Below are positions 23,901 through 30,485 of a DNA stretch of 30,485 bases, in pieces. The stretch comes from Intoshia linei. Lineage: Eukaryota; Orthonectida; Rhopaluridae. The stretch covers positions 1 to 30,485 of the forward strand of contig LWCA01000359.1 in the NCBI GenBank assembly GCA_001642005.1, in the 5' to 3' direction. The notes beneath the pieces are model-generated. The model saw nothing but the letters and a program-made list of their open reading frames with translations, was not told the DNA's origin and did no database searches. Every line of letters begins with the position of its first letter. Positions within the stretch are counted from its first letter, which is position 1. The position numbers were made by a program, and so were the translations under genes.

Positions 23901-25697
23901 ATAAATGTAACTATAATTGACAATGTTAATAAAGATTTTGAAAAAATTATTGACAGTATAATATACTCTAAGGTAAACTTGATACTGAAATTATATTTTT
24001 GTATGATATGGGTTTTCAACACTTTCTGAACCAATGGTTTCAAACTGATTTAAAATAAAATTAAAACAATTAAATTATAAATATAATTAATACTTATACT
24101 TTTCCAAATTATTCACTTTTTAGTTTACCATCATAATGACACATTATCAAAATTATTACGAGAATGTATCAGAATATGTACTAATGAAAATTTTTAAAGA
24201 AATTCAGCAGTTTACAAATTTAAATTTAATTAATTTAAATCCATTCAACATTGTCAATACATACAAATTATTGTATAATATACCCAAAATTCCAAAAGTT
24301 TTAATTGTAATTTCATAAATTTTGCTTTTATAAAATTAAAAATAAACTTTAATCTAAATTTAGTCGAATCAAGCTAATAAAAAAATTTTACCAAAGATAA
24401 TTATTGTTGGACCACAAAAAACTGGTATTTATTAATGTTACCGTAAAAAACAAGTGAGGTGTTTCATACTTTACATTGTAAAGTTTACAGTATGTAGATA
24501 CAGTATAATGATGGTTATAATTTACCAGTCCCATAAAAAAATATTTTTGTCAACCCTAAAGTGTATACAAAATACATTAACTAAATACAACGAAAAAACT
24601 CCACATTTATTATGCTTTTAAAATCAAATTTACATTTTCCACAAATCCAGGTTTGACTAGAATTGAGTTTTTACATTTTATAAATATTTCAAGCTTTTGT
24701 GAATCACTTTAAATTTTGACGGTGACAAAGTTAATTAAAAATTACAACTACAAATGCAATGTAAATAGTGAGAAAATGAAGAGAAATATCATGTATTCAT
24801 ATATTATATAGGTTCGTGGGCATTGTGGAATTTTCTAAAAATTGACAAAAAATTTGGTACAAATAATTATACTCAACATTACGAAGAAGTACAATTTTTT
24901 TCAAACAATAAATTGTATTTTCAAGGAAATGAAAAGTAAGTCAGAATTATTATAAAGTAAATACATTCAATTACATTTTAGATACGTTTCATATTTCAAA
25001 AATTTATCAAGTGATATAATTTATGAGAAATCATCGACATATTTTGATAATTTGGATGCCATCAAGAGAATAAAATCCATGATTCCAAATTGTTTAATTG
25101 TTATAATATTAAGAAATCCCATTAATAGAGGATATTCGTATTATCATGTAATATTTACATTTTTGATACAGAAAATTTTAAAAATTATACAATTGCATTT
25201 AGCACATTAAACGGCATGTAAAGTCTATCCCCAGTTTCGATTATTTTTTAAATCAAGATCATACAAATTTTATTAAAAATATTGCACATAAAAAAATTTA
25301 CAATAAAATTTTTAAAACTGGATGCTATTATAAATATATTATCAAATGGATCGAAAATTTTTCTTTTAATCAGGTTAAATATTTTATTAATCATTCTGAC
25401 ATGTTTTAATATGTAATTTAGATTTATTTTATATTTTATAATCAACTTAAAAATAATCCGATACAAGTTTTGCAGAATTTTACTAAATATGCAAAAAATC
25501 ATTTTAATAATAAATATAACACAAGTTCTCAAAAACAAGTCAATTATCGAAAGTATTTAAGGTAACATTAACATTTTTATTTGGATTATTACAATATTTA
25601 TACACACTGAATATTAGTATAAATTAACGCTTTTGTAGTGTTTTAAATATCTATAAATGTCACATTTTTATTTGTAGGGTGCTTTCTAAAGACTAAG
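17928..25697 (+). CDS. NDST: Heparan sulfate N-deacetylase/N-sulfotransferase (NDST-like)
   Basis: Eleven proposed exons: 17928-18896, 23009-23129, 23200-23300, 23679-23972, 24124-24297, 24397-24424, 24812-24935, 24982-25147, 25203-25373, 25422-25561 and 25640-25697, about 781 aa. NDSTs are Golgi type II enzymes that deacetylate and N-sulfate GlcNAc in heparan sulfate. A membrane anchor lies at about residues 24-41. The deacetylase half shows DVDDVF (306-311), NWFSHTFTH (370-378) and VTPAHKCIYP (408-417). The sulfotransferase half shows the PAPS loop GPQKTG (558-563), YEEVQFF (586-592, expected catalytic Glu) and LRNPINRGYSYYH (647-659, 3'-phosphate site). The N-terminal 300 residues are very diverged. 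Exon 5 could end 9 nt later. The final acceptor is ambiguous (25640 or 25679), both reaching the same stop; the usual CLGKSKGRKYP-type tail is not clear. ATG 17970 or 17979 are alternative starts. A kelch gene lies antisense in intron 1. Confidence 0.86.
19194..19300 (+). repeat. Direct repeat copy 1 flanking the nested kelch gene
   Basis: About 105 bp starting AATTTAT-nGAGTCAATTATTTC and running to ACATnTAATTCTA is nearly identical to 22753-22856 in the same orientation. A shared TTTATTGTGAATTCAATCAT follows at about 19339 and 22898. Confidence 0.75.
19375..19920 (+). repeat. Degenerate minisatellite, units of about 30-35 bp
   Basis: Repeated variants of ATTCAATTTTACCAA followed by CTTTTTGGTnA or TTTTTAATGATA fill the stretch. 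A longer-period marker ATGAAAAATCTA occurs at about 19397 and again at about 19841, suggesting a higher-order period of roughly 440 bp. Related monomers (ATTTTACCAACCCTT) occur in the element at 29009-30001. Confidence 0.6.
19955..20380 (+). repeat. Dispersed repeat family copy C
   Basis: It follows the motif order of copies A and B: ATATTAAAATGC, GTCGTCACTT, AAATTTTTTGTGTGTGTTAA, TTCTAGGGCTGTTTTCAT, ending ATATAAGTAAAGATT. Inside it TAGGGCTGTT (20072-20081) and AACAGCCCTA (20342-20351) are exact reverse complements, so a 280-bp core is bounded by a 10-bp inverted repeat. Confidence 0.55.
20427..22530 (-). CDS. BTB-BACK-kelch protein (KLHL-like), 5' end unresolved
   Basis: Minus-strand exons 22530-21684 (5' end open), 21469-20842, 20805-20651 and 20612-20427, about 605 aa. 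Introns are 214, 36 and 38 nt. The N-terminal part is a diverged BTB domain (from about KIIANG and LNIVSKYFERV to ICPELIKICSKYIF). A BACK domain follows (about LIILQYLSFDFIYKLLCDDLL to RLSRLNSNDLYILF). Then come six kelch blades, recognised by LLMGGW, YIIGGYNG, YVMGGYNS, YVCGGYNG, YAIGGTNS and YVIGDYDG; the sixth has lost the second Gly. Such proteins usually bind Cul3 through BTB-BACK and recruit substrates by the propeller. No in-frame ATG lies between the upstream stop (22531-22533) and the BTB core, so a short first exon or an alternative start is needed. The gene lies wholly inside NDST intron 1 on the opposite strand. AATAAA (minus) is at 20402-20407. Confidence 0.85.
21520..21661. mobile_element. 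142-bp hAT-type MITE in a kelch-gene intron
   Basis: Termini CAATGTTTCTTAAACT and (reverse complement) CAGCGGTTCTTAAACT match the common hAT pattern CAGnGGTTCTTAAACnnGG. The flanking octamers ATCTAAAT (21512-21519) and ATTTAAGT (21662-21669) agree at six of eight positions, as an old 8-bp target duplication would. The inside has GGACCCACAGACTCCTGGG and GGGGCCCGCG, typical of this MITE class. Removing element and duplication leaves an intron of about 64 nt, in line with the others. Confidence 0.7.
22534..23008. other. 3' part of NDST intron 1
   Basis: No recognised exon. It contains direct repeat copy 2 (22753-22856). It should also contain the missing kelch 5' exon or promoter. The candidate ATGs on the minus strand (for example at about 22934) fall in repeat-like sequence and could not be preferred. 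Confidence 0.4.
22753..22856 (+). repeat. Direct repeat copy 2 flanking the nested kelch gene
   Basis: Nearly identical to 19194-19300 in the same orientation. It is followed by CTACCAACCCTTTTTGGG, which resembles the minisatellite monomer, and then by the shared TTTATTGTGAATTCAATCAT at about 22898. Confidence 0.75.
24397..24424 (+). other. 28-nt NDST microexon carrying the PAPS-binding loop
   Basis: CCAAAG|ATAATTATT and AAACTG|GTATTT bound an exon encoding IIIVGPQKTG. It is flanked by introns of about 99 and 387 nt. Joining exon 5 (NIPKIPK) and exon 7 (SWALWNFLK) through it gives the expected PK-IIIVGPQKTG-SWALWNFL spacing with no gap. Confidence 0.75.
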
Positions 25698-26471
25698 CCT
25701 GGGCTCAGAAAATTTTTAATATTTATCGTAATATCGTTTAAAATTCTGTCTACCAACCTTTATTGTTAATTCAAATATTGGAAATTAGAAATAGATATAA
25801 CCCTGCTACTAATGGAATCGTTCACAATTGGGGAGACTTCCTTTCCAGGAGGAATTGACAATTTTAATCAATAATTAATATTACTAAAAAAGCATTCTTA
25901 TATTTTTATTGATCAAACTGCGGTAAATCACAAACCCTCATCTCGTTTACCAAGTTTAGACAGCGTTGTAACTGCATACAAAATAATTGCAGATTTTGTG
26001 CTTAAGGGATGTTTCCATGTTCAGTGCACATAGAAGTAGAGAAAAAGAATATTTTCAGTAATGGACCAAAGCAAATAAGTATAATTTATCACAGGGTGGT
26101 CCACGAAATTGTTTAGTAATATATTCTGCATGTATTTATAACTATACTAGGTTGACTGTTATGTTCTACGCACAAACATGACCTAGCTCTGCCGAGGATA
26201 CATTTTTATTATACTTGAAAAATAAATTCACGTTGAAAATCTAACGTAAAAATCCTACTATTCACTATTATCAATCCTTTAAAGGAGTGGTTCCCAAATT
26301 TATTTCAGGTGGGAACCATCATATCACATTACTTTTTACTTTAAAGTGAATTATTCAATATTAATTTTTTGTTTGTTAACATTTGCGTAAAGAATTTTAA
26401 AAACAATTGTTATCCCATTTTTTTAATTTATTAGACGAATGTGTGTATAATATTAAAAATAAAGTAAAAAC

Positions 26472-26550
26472 AGTCCAATCCTAAAAATTGTCATAAATAG
26501 CATAAATTCCAAAAAAATAAAATTAGTCCAATACTAAAAATTGTCATAAA
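26472..26550 (+). repeat. Short tandem duplication, 53-bp period
   Basis: AGTCCAATCCTAAAAATTGT plus CATAAA at 26472-26497 recurs at 26525-26550 with one mismatch (C to A). Confidence 0.7.
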
Positions 26551-26624
26551 GGTGTGAGTTTTGGAAATTGAAATTTATATTATTATATGTAAAAATTTAA
26601 AAATGATTTTAAAATCCGTATCAG

Positions 26625-26785
26625 CGTATATATTTTTTTAAATTCTCCAACTCGTTTGACTTTCAAAAAACAGGACAATTGGGGTTTTTGATCCGTGAGA
26701 TATGAGTTTGGGAGGTTAAAATTTATTTTGCGAACACCCCGGAAAAAACTGTAATTGAAATGTGGACTTTATAAAATTCTAAGAC
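26625..26785 (+). repeat. Dispersed repeat family copy D (partial)
   Basis: It contains GGACAATTGGGGTTTTTGAT, AATTTATTTTGCGAACACC and TAAAATTCTAAGACGGG. These correspond to the end unit of copy A (GGACAATTGGGGTTTTTGTC, AATTTGCGATAAAAAAACAC) in the same order. Confidence 0.45.
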
Positions 26786-27169
26786 GGGTAGTTCTTAATT
26801 CTATTGAACCTAAATTGGAGCTTTAGAATAATAGCTATGGATGTAGAAATTTTAAATACATTATACATGTATGTATGTCACACAATCTGCAATTAGATTT
26901 TTGTGAATTGTAATCAGATTCTTTCTTACATTTACTAGATTAGTTAATAATAATTTAAAAAAAAAATCTGGTTTAACCCTCTGTGAAACGTGTAAAAAAG
27001 TTGGTTTACAGAAATATCATAATGATCGTCATATTGTGTTGTAATCATTGTTTAAATTTAAAGTTAACATTTATCTGATACAAAATATGACTATATCGAT
27101 AGATAACATCTATTAGAGAGGAAGATAAGTAAATCATACATTTTTAGAAGACTTTAAAATATTTTTTGT

Positions 27170-27175
27170 TTTATT
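27170..27175 (-). other. Polyadenylation signal of the Gle1-like gene
   Basis: AATAAA on the minus strand, 22 nt beyond the stop codon at 27198-27200. Confidence 0.5.
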
Positions 27176-27197
27176 TACAATGAATAATGTGAATACA

Positions 27198-28703
27198 TCA
27201 TAATTCTAAATTCCAGAAATCACCAGCAAGTAGAGATTCACACTGTGGAAAATTATATATAAATTGATAATCTTGTTCAATTCTAGAGTCTTTTAAAATA
27301 TTGAATTGTCGTTGTAGGTGTAAATATCCAAAACTCGACAAGATAGATTGTTGGAATGGTACATTTTTTTCTTGATCTCTAATTTTAACAAGTTTGATAA
27401 ATTGAAAAATTTTACCAAGACTCTGAAGAAATTCATCTTGATGGTACAACAAAAATGTATACCCGGCCACTTCAACACCCAAGCTAAGAGAAATAAATAT
27501 CAAATTAATTGATTCTTCGGTATAATTATTTAAATCCAACGAAACAACAAACTGATTAAACCACATTAATGCATTTTTAACCAGAGGTGAATATGTGTGA
27601 TTATAGCTATCAGTCACTAATAAACCAAATGTTACTTTGATAATATTGACAAAACAATTGTGTTTGATTCCAATTTTTTTCATGTTATGTATAATTGGTT
27701 TAAAATTGAGATTCTTTAATTTAAGTTCATCGATGACCAAGATATAAGGCGTAAATTTAGTGATATTAGCAATCAAAAAAGTCAACATGGGGGGATATTT
27801 TAGAATTAAAGAAGAGAATACAGCTGCCAAATCAAAATTAACACTAACATTGAGAGCATTGACTGTAATGTTAACAAATTTTTTGGCTAGTATGTTAAAA
27901 ATATACAATTTAATCATTTTGTTATATTCACCAGTTATGTATACTTTTTCAATAAGTTCCATGATTGATTCAGTTTTTATTTTGATTCTATCACAGTTCA
28001 ATTGAGATGTCGAATTGAGATAAAAACTTAAATCTTGTGTAATATTATTCAACATATTACTAATTTCATCATTTTCTCTCATTTTTGTAATTAAATTTTC
28101 AACATTTTCAATATAATTATGCAGTAGGTTTGCACAGTTGCATGAAAAATTTAATTCAAAACAATCAACGTTTAATAAATCAAAAATCCAGATTTCAGCA
28201 TAATTCCAACAATTTGAGTTTTTCGGTTCAATTTCTTTGATTTTGTCTGAAAAATCGTTTCCACATGATTGTGAAAAATCAATTTCTTCTGGAATTTCAT
28301 TTTCACATAATTGAGAAAAATCTATTTCCTCTTCAATGTCATTATCACTAGATTGACAAAAATCTACATCATGTATAATTTCTTGGTTAAAAGTTTGATT
28401 GAAATTGACGTTTATTTCAGTTCCAATTTTATTTTCACTTTTTAAGCAATCTGTTTTATATAACGTTTTAGTGTTATCTTTTATAATACAATTTGATAAT
28501 TTATCAATTAAATCTTCATTTGTTTCATTGCTAATTTTTGGTAGCGTATATTTTTCTGTTTTATATTCATTTTCACTTAATTTTACATTTTTTTGTGTTG
28601 AGACAATATGTTTAAATTCTGATTCAGAGTCAGATATGTCATCATCGTCGGACCATACGAGACTTTCTAACAATTTTTCAATGTTTTTGTCAGGTTTAAC
28701 CAT
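27198..28703 (-). CDS. GLE1: Gle1-like mRNA export factor
   Basis: A single-exon 501-codon ORF starting at ATG 28703 (the upstream TTG at 28706 is not needed). Residues 240-501 follow the Gle1 C-terminal helical-repeat domain: a helix ending near VNFDLAAVFSSLILKYPPML (the AxVxxxIxxxxPxF block), an FVNIIKVTFGLLV helix, a YSPLVKNALMWFNQF block where Gle1 has H-P-x-G-x-x-x-x-W-x-W, a long helix through LSLGVEVAGYTFLLY, and the terminal LLAGDFWNLEL, where the family ends in a similar S-x-F-W. Gle1 with IP6 activates the DEAD-box ATPase Dbp5/DDX19 at the cytoplasmic face of the nuclear pore. It is shorter than the roughly 700-aa human protein; the usual long coiled coil is missing. Residues 1-160 are acidic and include three tandem DFxQ-containing repeats (about 112-150). 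The assignment is from motif order and needs a profile search. Confidence 0.68.
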   Translation of the reverse strand: MVKPDKNIEKLLESLVWSDDDDISDSESEFKHIVSTQKNVKLSENEYKTEKYTLPKISNETNEDLIDKLSNCIIKDNTKTLYKTDCLKSENKIGTEINVNFNQTFNQEIIHDVDFCQSSDNDIEEEIDFSQLCENEIPEEIDFSQSCGNDFSDKIKEIEPKNSNCWNYAEIWIFDLLNVDCFELNFSCNCANLLHNYIENVENLITKMRENDEISNMLNNITQDLSFYLNSTSQLNCDRIKIKTESIMELIEKVYITGEYNKMIKLYIFNILAKKFVNITVNALNVSVNFDLAAVFSSLILKYPPMLTFLIANITKFTPYILVIDELKLKNLNFKPIIHNMKKIGIKHNCFVNIIKVTFGLLVTDSYNHTYSPLVKNALMWFNQFVVSLDLNNYTEESINLIFISLSLGVEVAGYTFLLYHQDEFLQSLGKIFQFIKLVKIRDQEKNVPFQQSILSSFGYLHLQRQFNILKDSRIEQDYQFIYNFPQCESLLAGDFWNLEL

Positions 28704-29008
28704 CAATTCAGTTTATTGGTATCCATATCTGTGTTAAAAATAACTTTAGTTACTGGATTCATGTTAAAAAATAAATTAATATTTATTGAAATTATATAAA
28801 ACTATCTTGTATGTTTTGTACTTTGTAGTACAAAGTTTGTACAGAGAGATAGCTCTCAGCTCTATTGAAGGTGGAAGATAACTCTGAAATGATACATAGT
28901 TTGAATTCCAAACTCTGAAATCCTAATATACTTTTTAAAACAACTCGAATTAAAAATAAACAAATTTTAAAATTAATATAAAAACTAACAATTCGCGACA
29001 CCTTAGAG
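28704..29008. other. Upstream region of the Gle1-like gene
   Basis: About 300 nt without a recognised exon; the minus-strand ORF at 28792-29019 has no visible domain. It presumably contains the Gle1 promoter. The last eight bases are the left target duplication of the adjacent element. Confidence 0.4.
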
Positions 29009-30001
29009 CAGGGGTGCACAATTTTTCCACCAATTCAGCCACAATGCTACTTTTTTCATTGGTGCCTCGGTCGCACAAAATTTACTTCGACATTGAGAAA
29101 ATTTACTCTGGAATCCAAAGTCTGGACCTAAATTTTAGGTCTAATAAAATAGTTTTCTTTAAATTTTAATACATTATTGTATCAGCAAGTTTTAATTAAT
29201 AATTTTCAATTAAAATTAATCCTTAATTTACTCATATAAATTAATACCACATTTGTCATTTATCTGAATCGGAATAAATAGCAATACAGTAATAGTAGTA
29301 GTATTAATGTAGTAGGATTAATGTAGTGCTTCTCATGGGGGTGAATACAAAAATTTAGATGATTGTAGGCTAATCTACAATTTTCAATTTATTTCATTAA
29401 ATCATCCAATTTAATATAGTCTTATGAGAAAAAACCAAAATTTTACCAACCCTTAAAGAAGAAATTCCTTTTTACCAATATTTTTAGAATAAAAACTACC
29501 CTATCTGATTCCAAAAGAAAAAATCAAATTTTACCAACCCTTAAGGAAAAAAATCGCCTTTACCAATATTTTTATAAAAATCCCATTTTAATAAATTTTT
29601 AGATCAATAATTCTTCTGACTGATTCCATAAGAAAAAACCTGATTTTAAAAAAATTTGAAAAAACATTAATTATTAATTTTTCGGTAAATAATTAATAAT
29701 AATAATTGGACAACAGAAAAAAGTTATATTAAAACCTATTTGTTCATACATTAGGGTGGAAGACATAAAACATATGTAAATAGTAATAATGACATAAAAA
29801 AATATTAGTGACTGCTTTGATATTGTGTTCCATTTGCTAACATTTGAGAAACTGGGGCAAAGTCAAGAATGTAACTTTTTGATTAAAATATTTTAAATAG
29901 ACCTTGAATAAAATCTCATTTTAACTTTTCAATTTGAAGTAAAATGATGTAATGTAAAATAATCAGATGTATTGCCCACGGCCGCACGTTGTGCACCCTT
30001 G
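29009..30001. mobile_element. 993-bp non-autonomous hAT-type transposon
   Basis: Left end CAGGGGTGCACAA (29009-29021) and right end TTGTGCACCCTTG (29989-30001) are inverted repeats with one mismatch. They fit the hAT terminal pattern CAGGGGTGnnCAA. The flanks CCTTAGAG (29001-29008) and GCTTAGAG (30002-30009) are an 8-bp target duplication with one difference. No transposase ORF lies inside. About 29430-29640 contains two to three tandem units of roughly 95 bp with ATTTTACCAACCCTTAA(A/G)G and TTTACCAATATTTTTA. Confidence 0.85.
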
Positions 30002-30009
30002 GCTTAGAG

Positions 30010-30485
30010 GGTAAGTTTTTTAAAATCTTGTTCAGAATTAATTCAAATTTGGCATACCAGTTTATCATTAGGTAATATACATTTCCCATTAGCGCAATTA
30101 TTATCACATCTCAAAATGGTCTACATAACCTATAATTTTTAAATTTAATTTATATTATAATAATTTTAAATTGTAAATTTACATTCTTTGTTACTATTGA
30201 GGAACACATTAAAAAATGTTTTTATTATACTAGTACAGGAGTTTTCAACTTTTTTCAACCAACGCCCCCATTACACCATAATTTATAAATTTCAAAATTA
30301 ACGCCCCCATCATAAAATGAACTAGAATTTTTATAAAATCAATAATGGAAAAATAAGGTAAAATAATCTTAAGTATAAATTAAAAAAAACACAATTAATG
30401 TAGGACATTTAATTGTGAAGATAATCGATGAGTAAATTATAAAAAAAAATTGATAAAAATGTTTTATTTATTTCCATGTGATCCT
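30010..30485. other. Non-coding window edge with the start of another transposon
   Basis: No gene is seen. At about 30236 the sequence CAGGAGTTTTCAACTTTTTT followed by CAACCAACGCCCCCATTACA resembles the left end of hAT-type elements (CAGnGGTTTTCAAC...). ACGCCCCCAT recurs at about 30301. The partner end would lie beyond the window. Confidence 0.45.

Larger units (their letters stand above)
25698..27197. other. Intergenic region with repeat fragments and an orphan ORF
   Basis: No gene is assigned. An open frame at 25893-26033 encodes a non-repetitive, well-mixed 46-residue string (includes NHKPSSRLPSLDSVVTAYK) that may be a transposon or exon remnant. A hAT-like end starts at about 26288 (GAGTGGTTCCCAAA). 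A 26-bp direct duplication is at 26472/26525, and a partial copy of the dispersed repeat at about 26625-26785. Confidence 0.5.

Noticed and set aside
25148-25217. Apparent frameshifts in NDST after GYSYYH
   Set aside because: An alternative reading (NFKNYTIAFSTLNG) looked similar to the family but needs two frameshifts. A single 55-nt intron ending CATTTAG at 25202 keeps the frame and gives HHIKRHVKSIPSFDYF.
29916-30107. Minus-strand 63-codon ORF
   Set aside because: It spans the right terminus of the hAT-type element and its flank, so it is not a gene.
1-30485. tRNA, rRNA, CRISPR array or bacterial-type operon
   Set aside because: No B-box-like GGTTCGAATCC with a cloverleaf, no rRNA core motifs, no regularly spaced repeats and no Shine-Dalgarno-led gene clusters were seen on either strand.

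Overview
This window looks like nuclear DNA from a small-genome metazoan. It is very AT-rich and carries six recognisable eukaryotic protein genes that all need splicing except one. Many introns are tiny (about 35-60 nt, GT...AG, usually ending TTTTAG or TTTAG), while a few are kilobase-sized and filled with transposon debris. The gene set (heparan sulfate N-deacetylase/N-sulfotransferase, CNNM magnesium transporter, BTB-kelch adaptor, vigilin, Gle1, RPB4) is animal-like. Fast-evolving proteins plus very short introns fit a reduced lineage such as an orthonectid or other mesozoan-type animal. That placement is inference only; no rRNA or mitochondrial marker is present.

Layout. 1-2468: no gene, repeats only. 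2469-6014 (+): six-exon CNNM gene. 6047-9759 (-): three-exon vigilin gene with 15 KH-like repeats; its stop codon lies 32 nt from the CNNM stop, so the two convergent genes share their 3' ends. 10124-10585 (-): small acidic ORF of unknown function. 10586-13466: gene-free, with a dispersed repeat. 13467-17677 (+): four-exon RPB4 (POLR2D-like) gene whose 61-nt first exon is separated from the rest by a 2.7-kb intron carrying a decayed transposase. 17928-25697 (+): eleven-exon NDST gene. Its 4.1-kb first intron contains, on the opposite strand, a BTB-BACK-kelch gene (20427-22530), a degenerate minisatellite and a 142-bp hAT-type MITE. 25698-27197: no clear gene, repeat fragments. 27198-28703 (-): single-exon Gle1-like gene. 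28704-30485: non-coding, with a 993-bp hAT-type non-autonomous element with a target-site duplication, and the start of another element at the edge.

The genes do not form a pathway: they are ordinary housekeeping or membrane genes (Mg2+ transport, RNA binding, transcription, mRNA export, heparan sulfate modification, ubiquitin-ligase adaptor). The less ordinary content is architectural: a nested antisense gene between direct repeats, a 28-nt microexon carrying the PAPS-binding loop, a vigilin in which most KH domains have lost the GXXG loop, and linked repeat families. I did not find a convincing novel molecular system. All exon boundaries were read by eye from reading frame, GT/AG sites and remembered family patterns, without alignment software.
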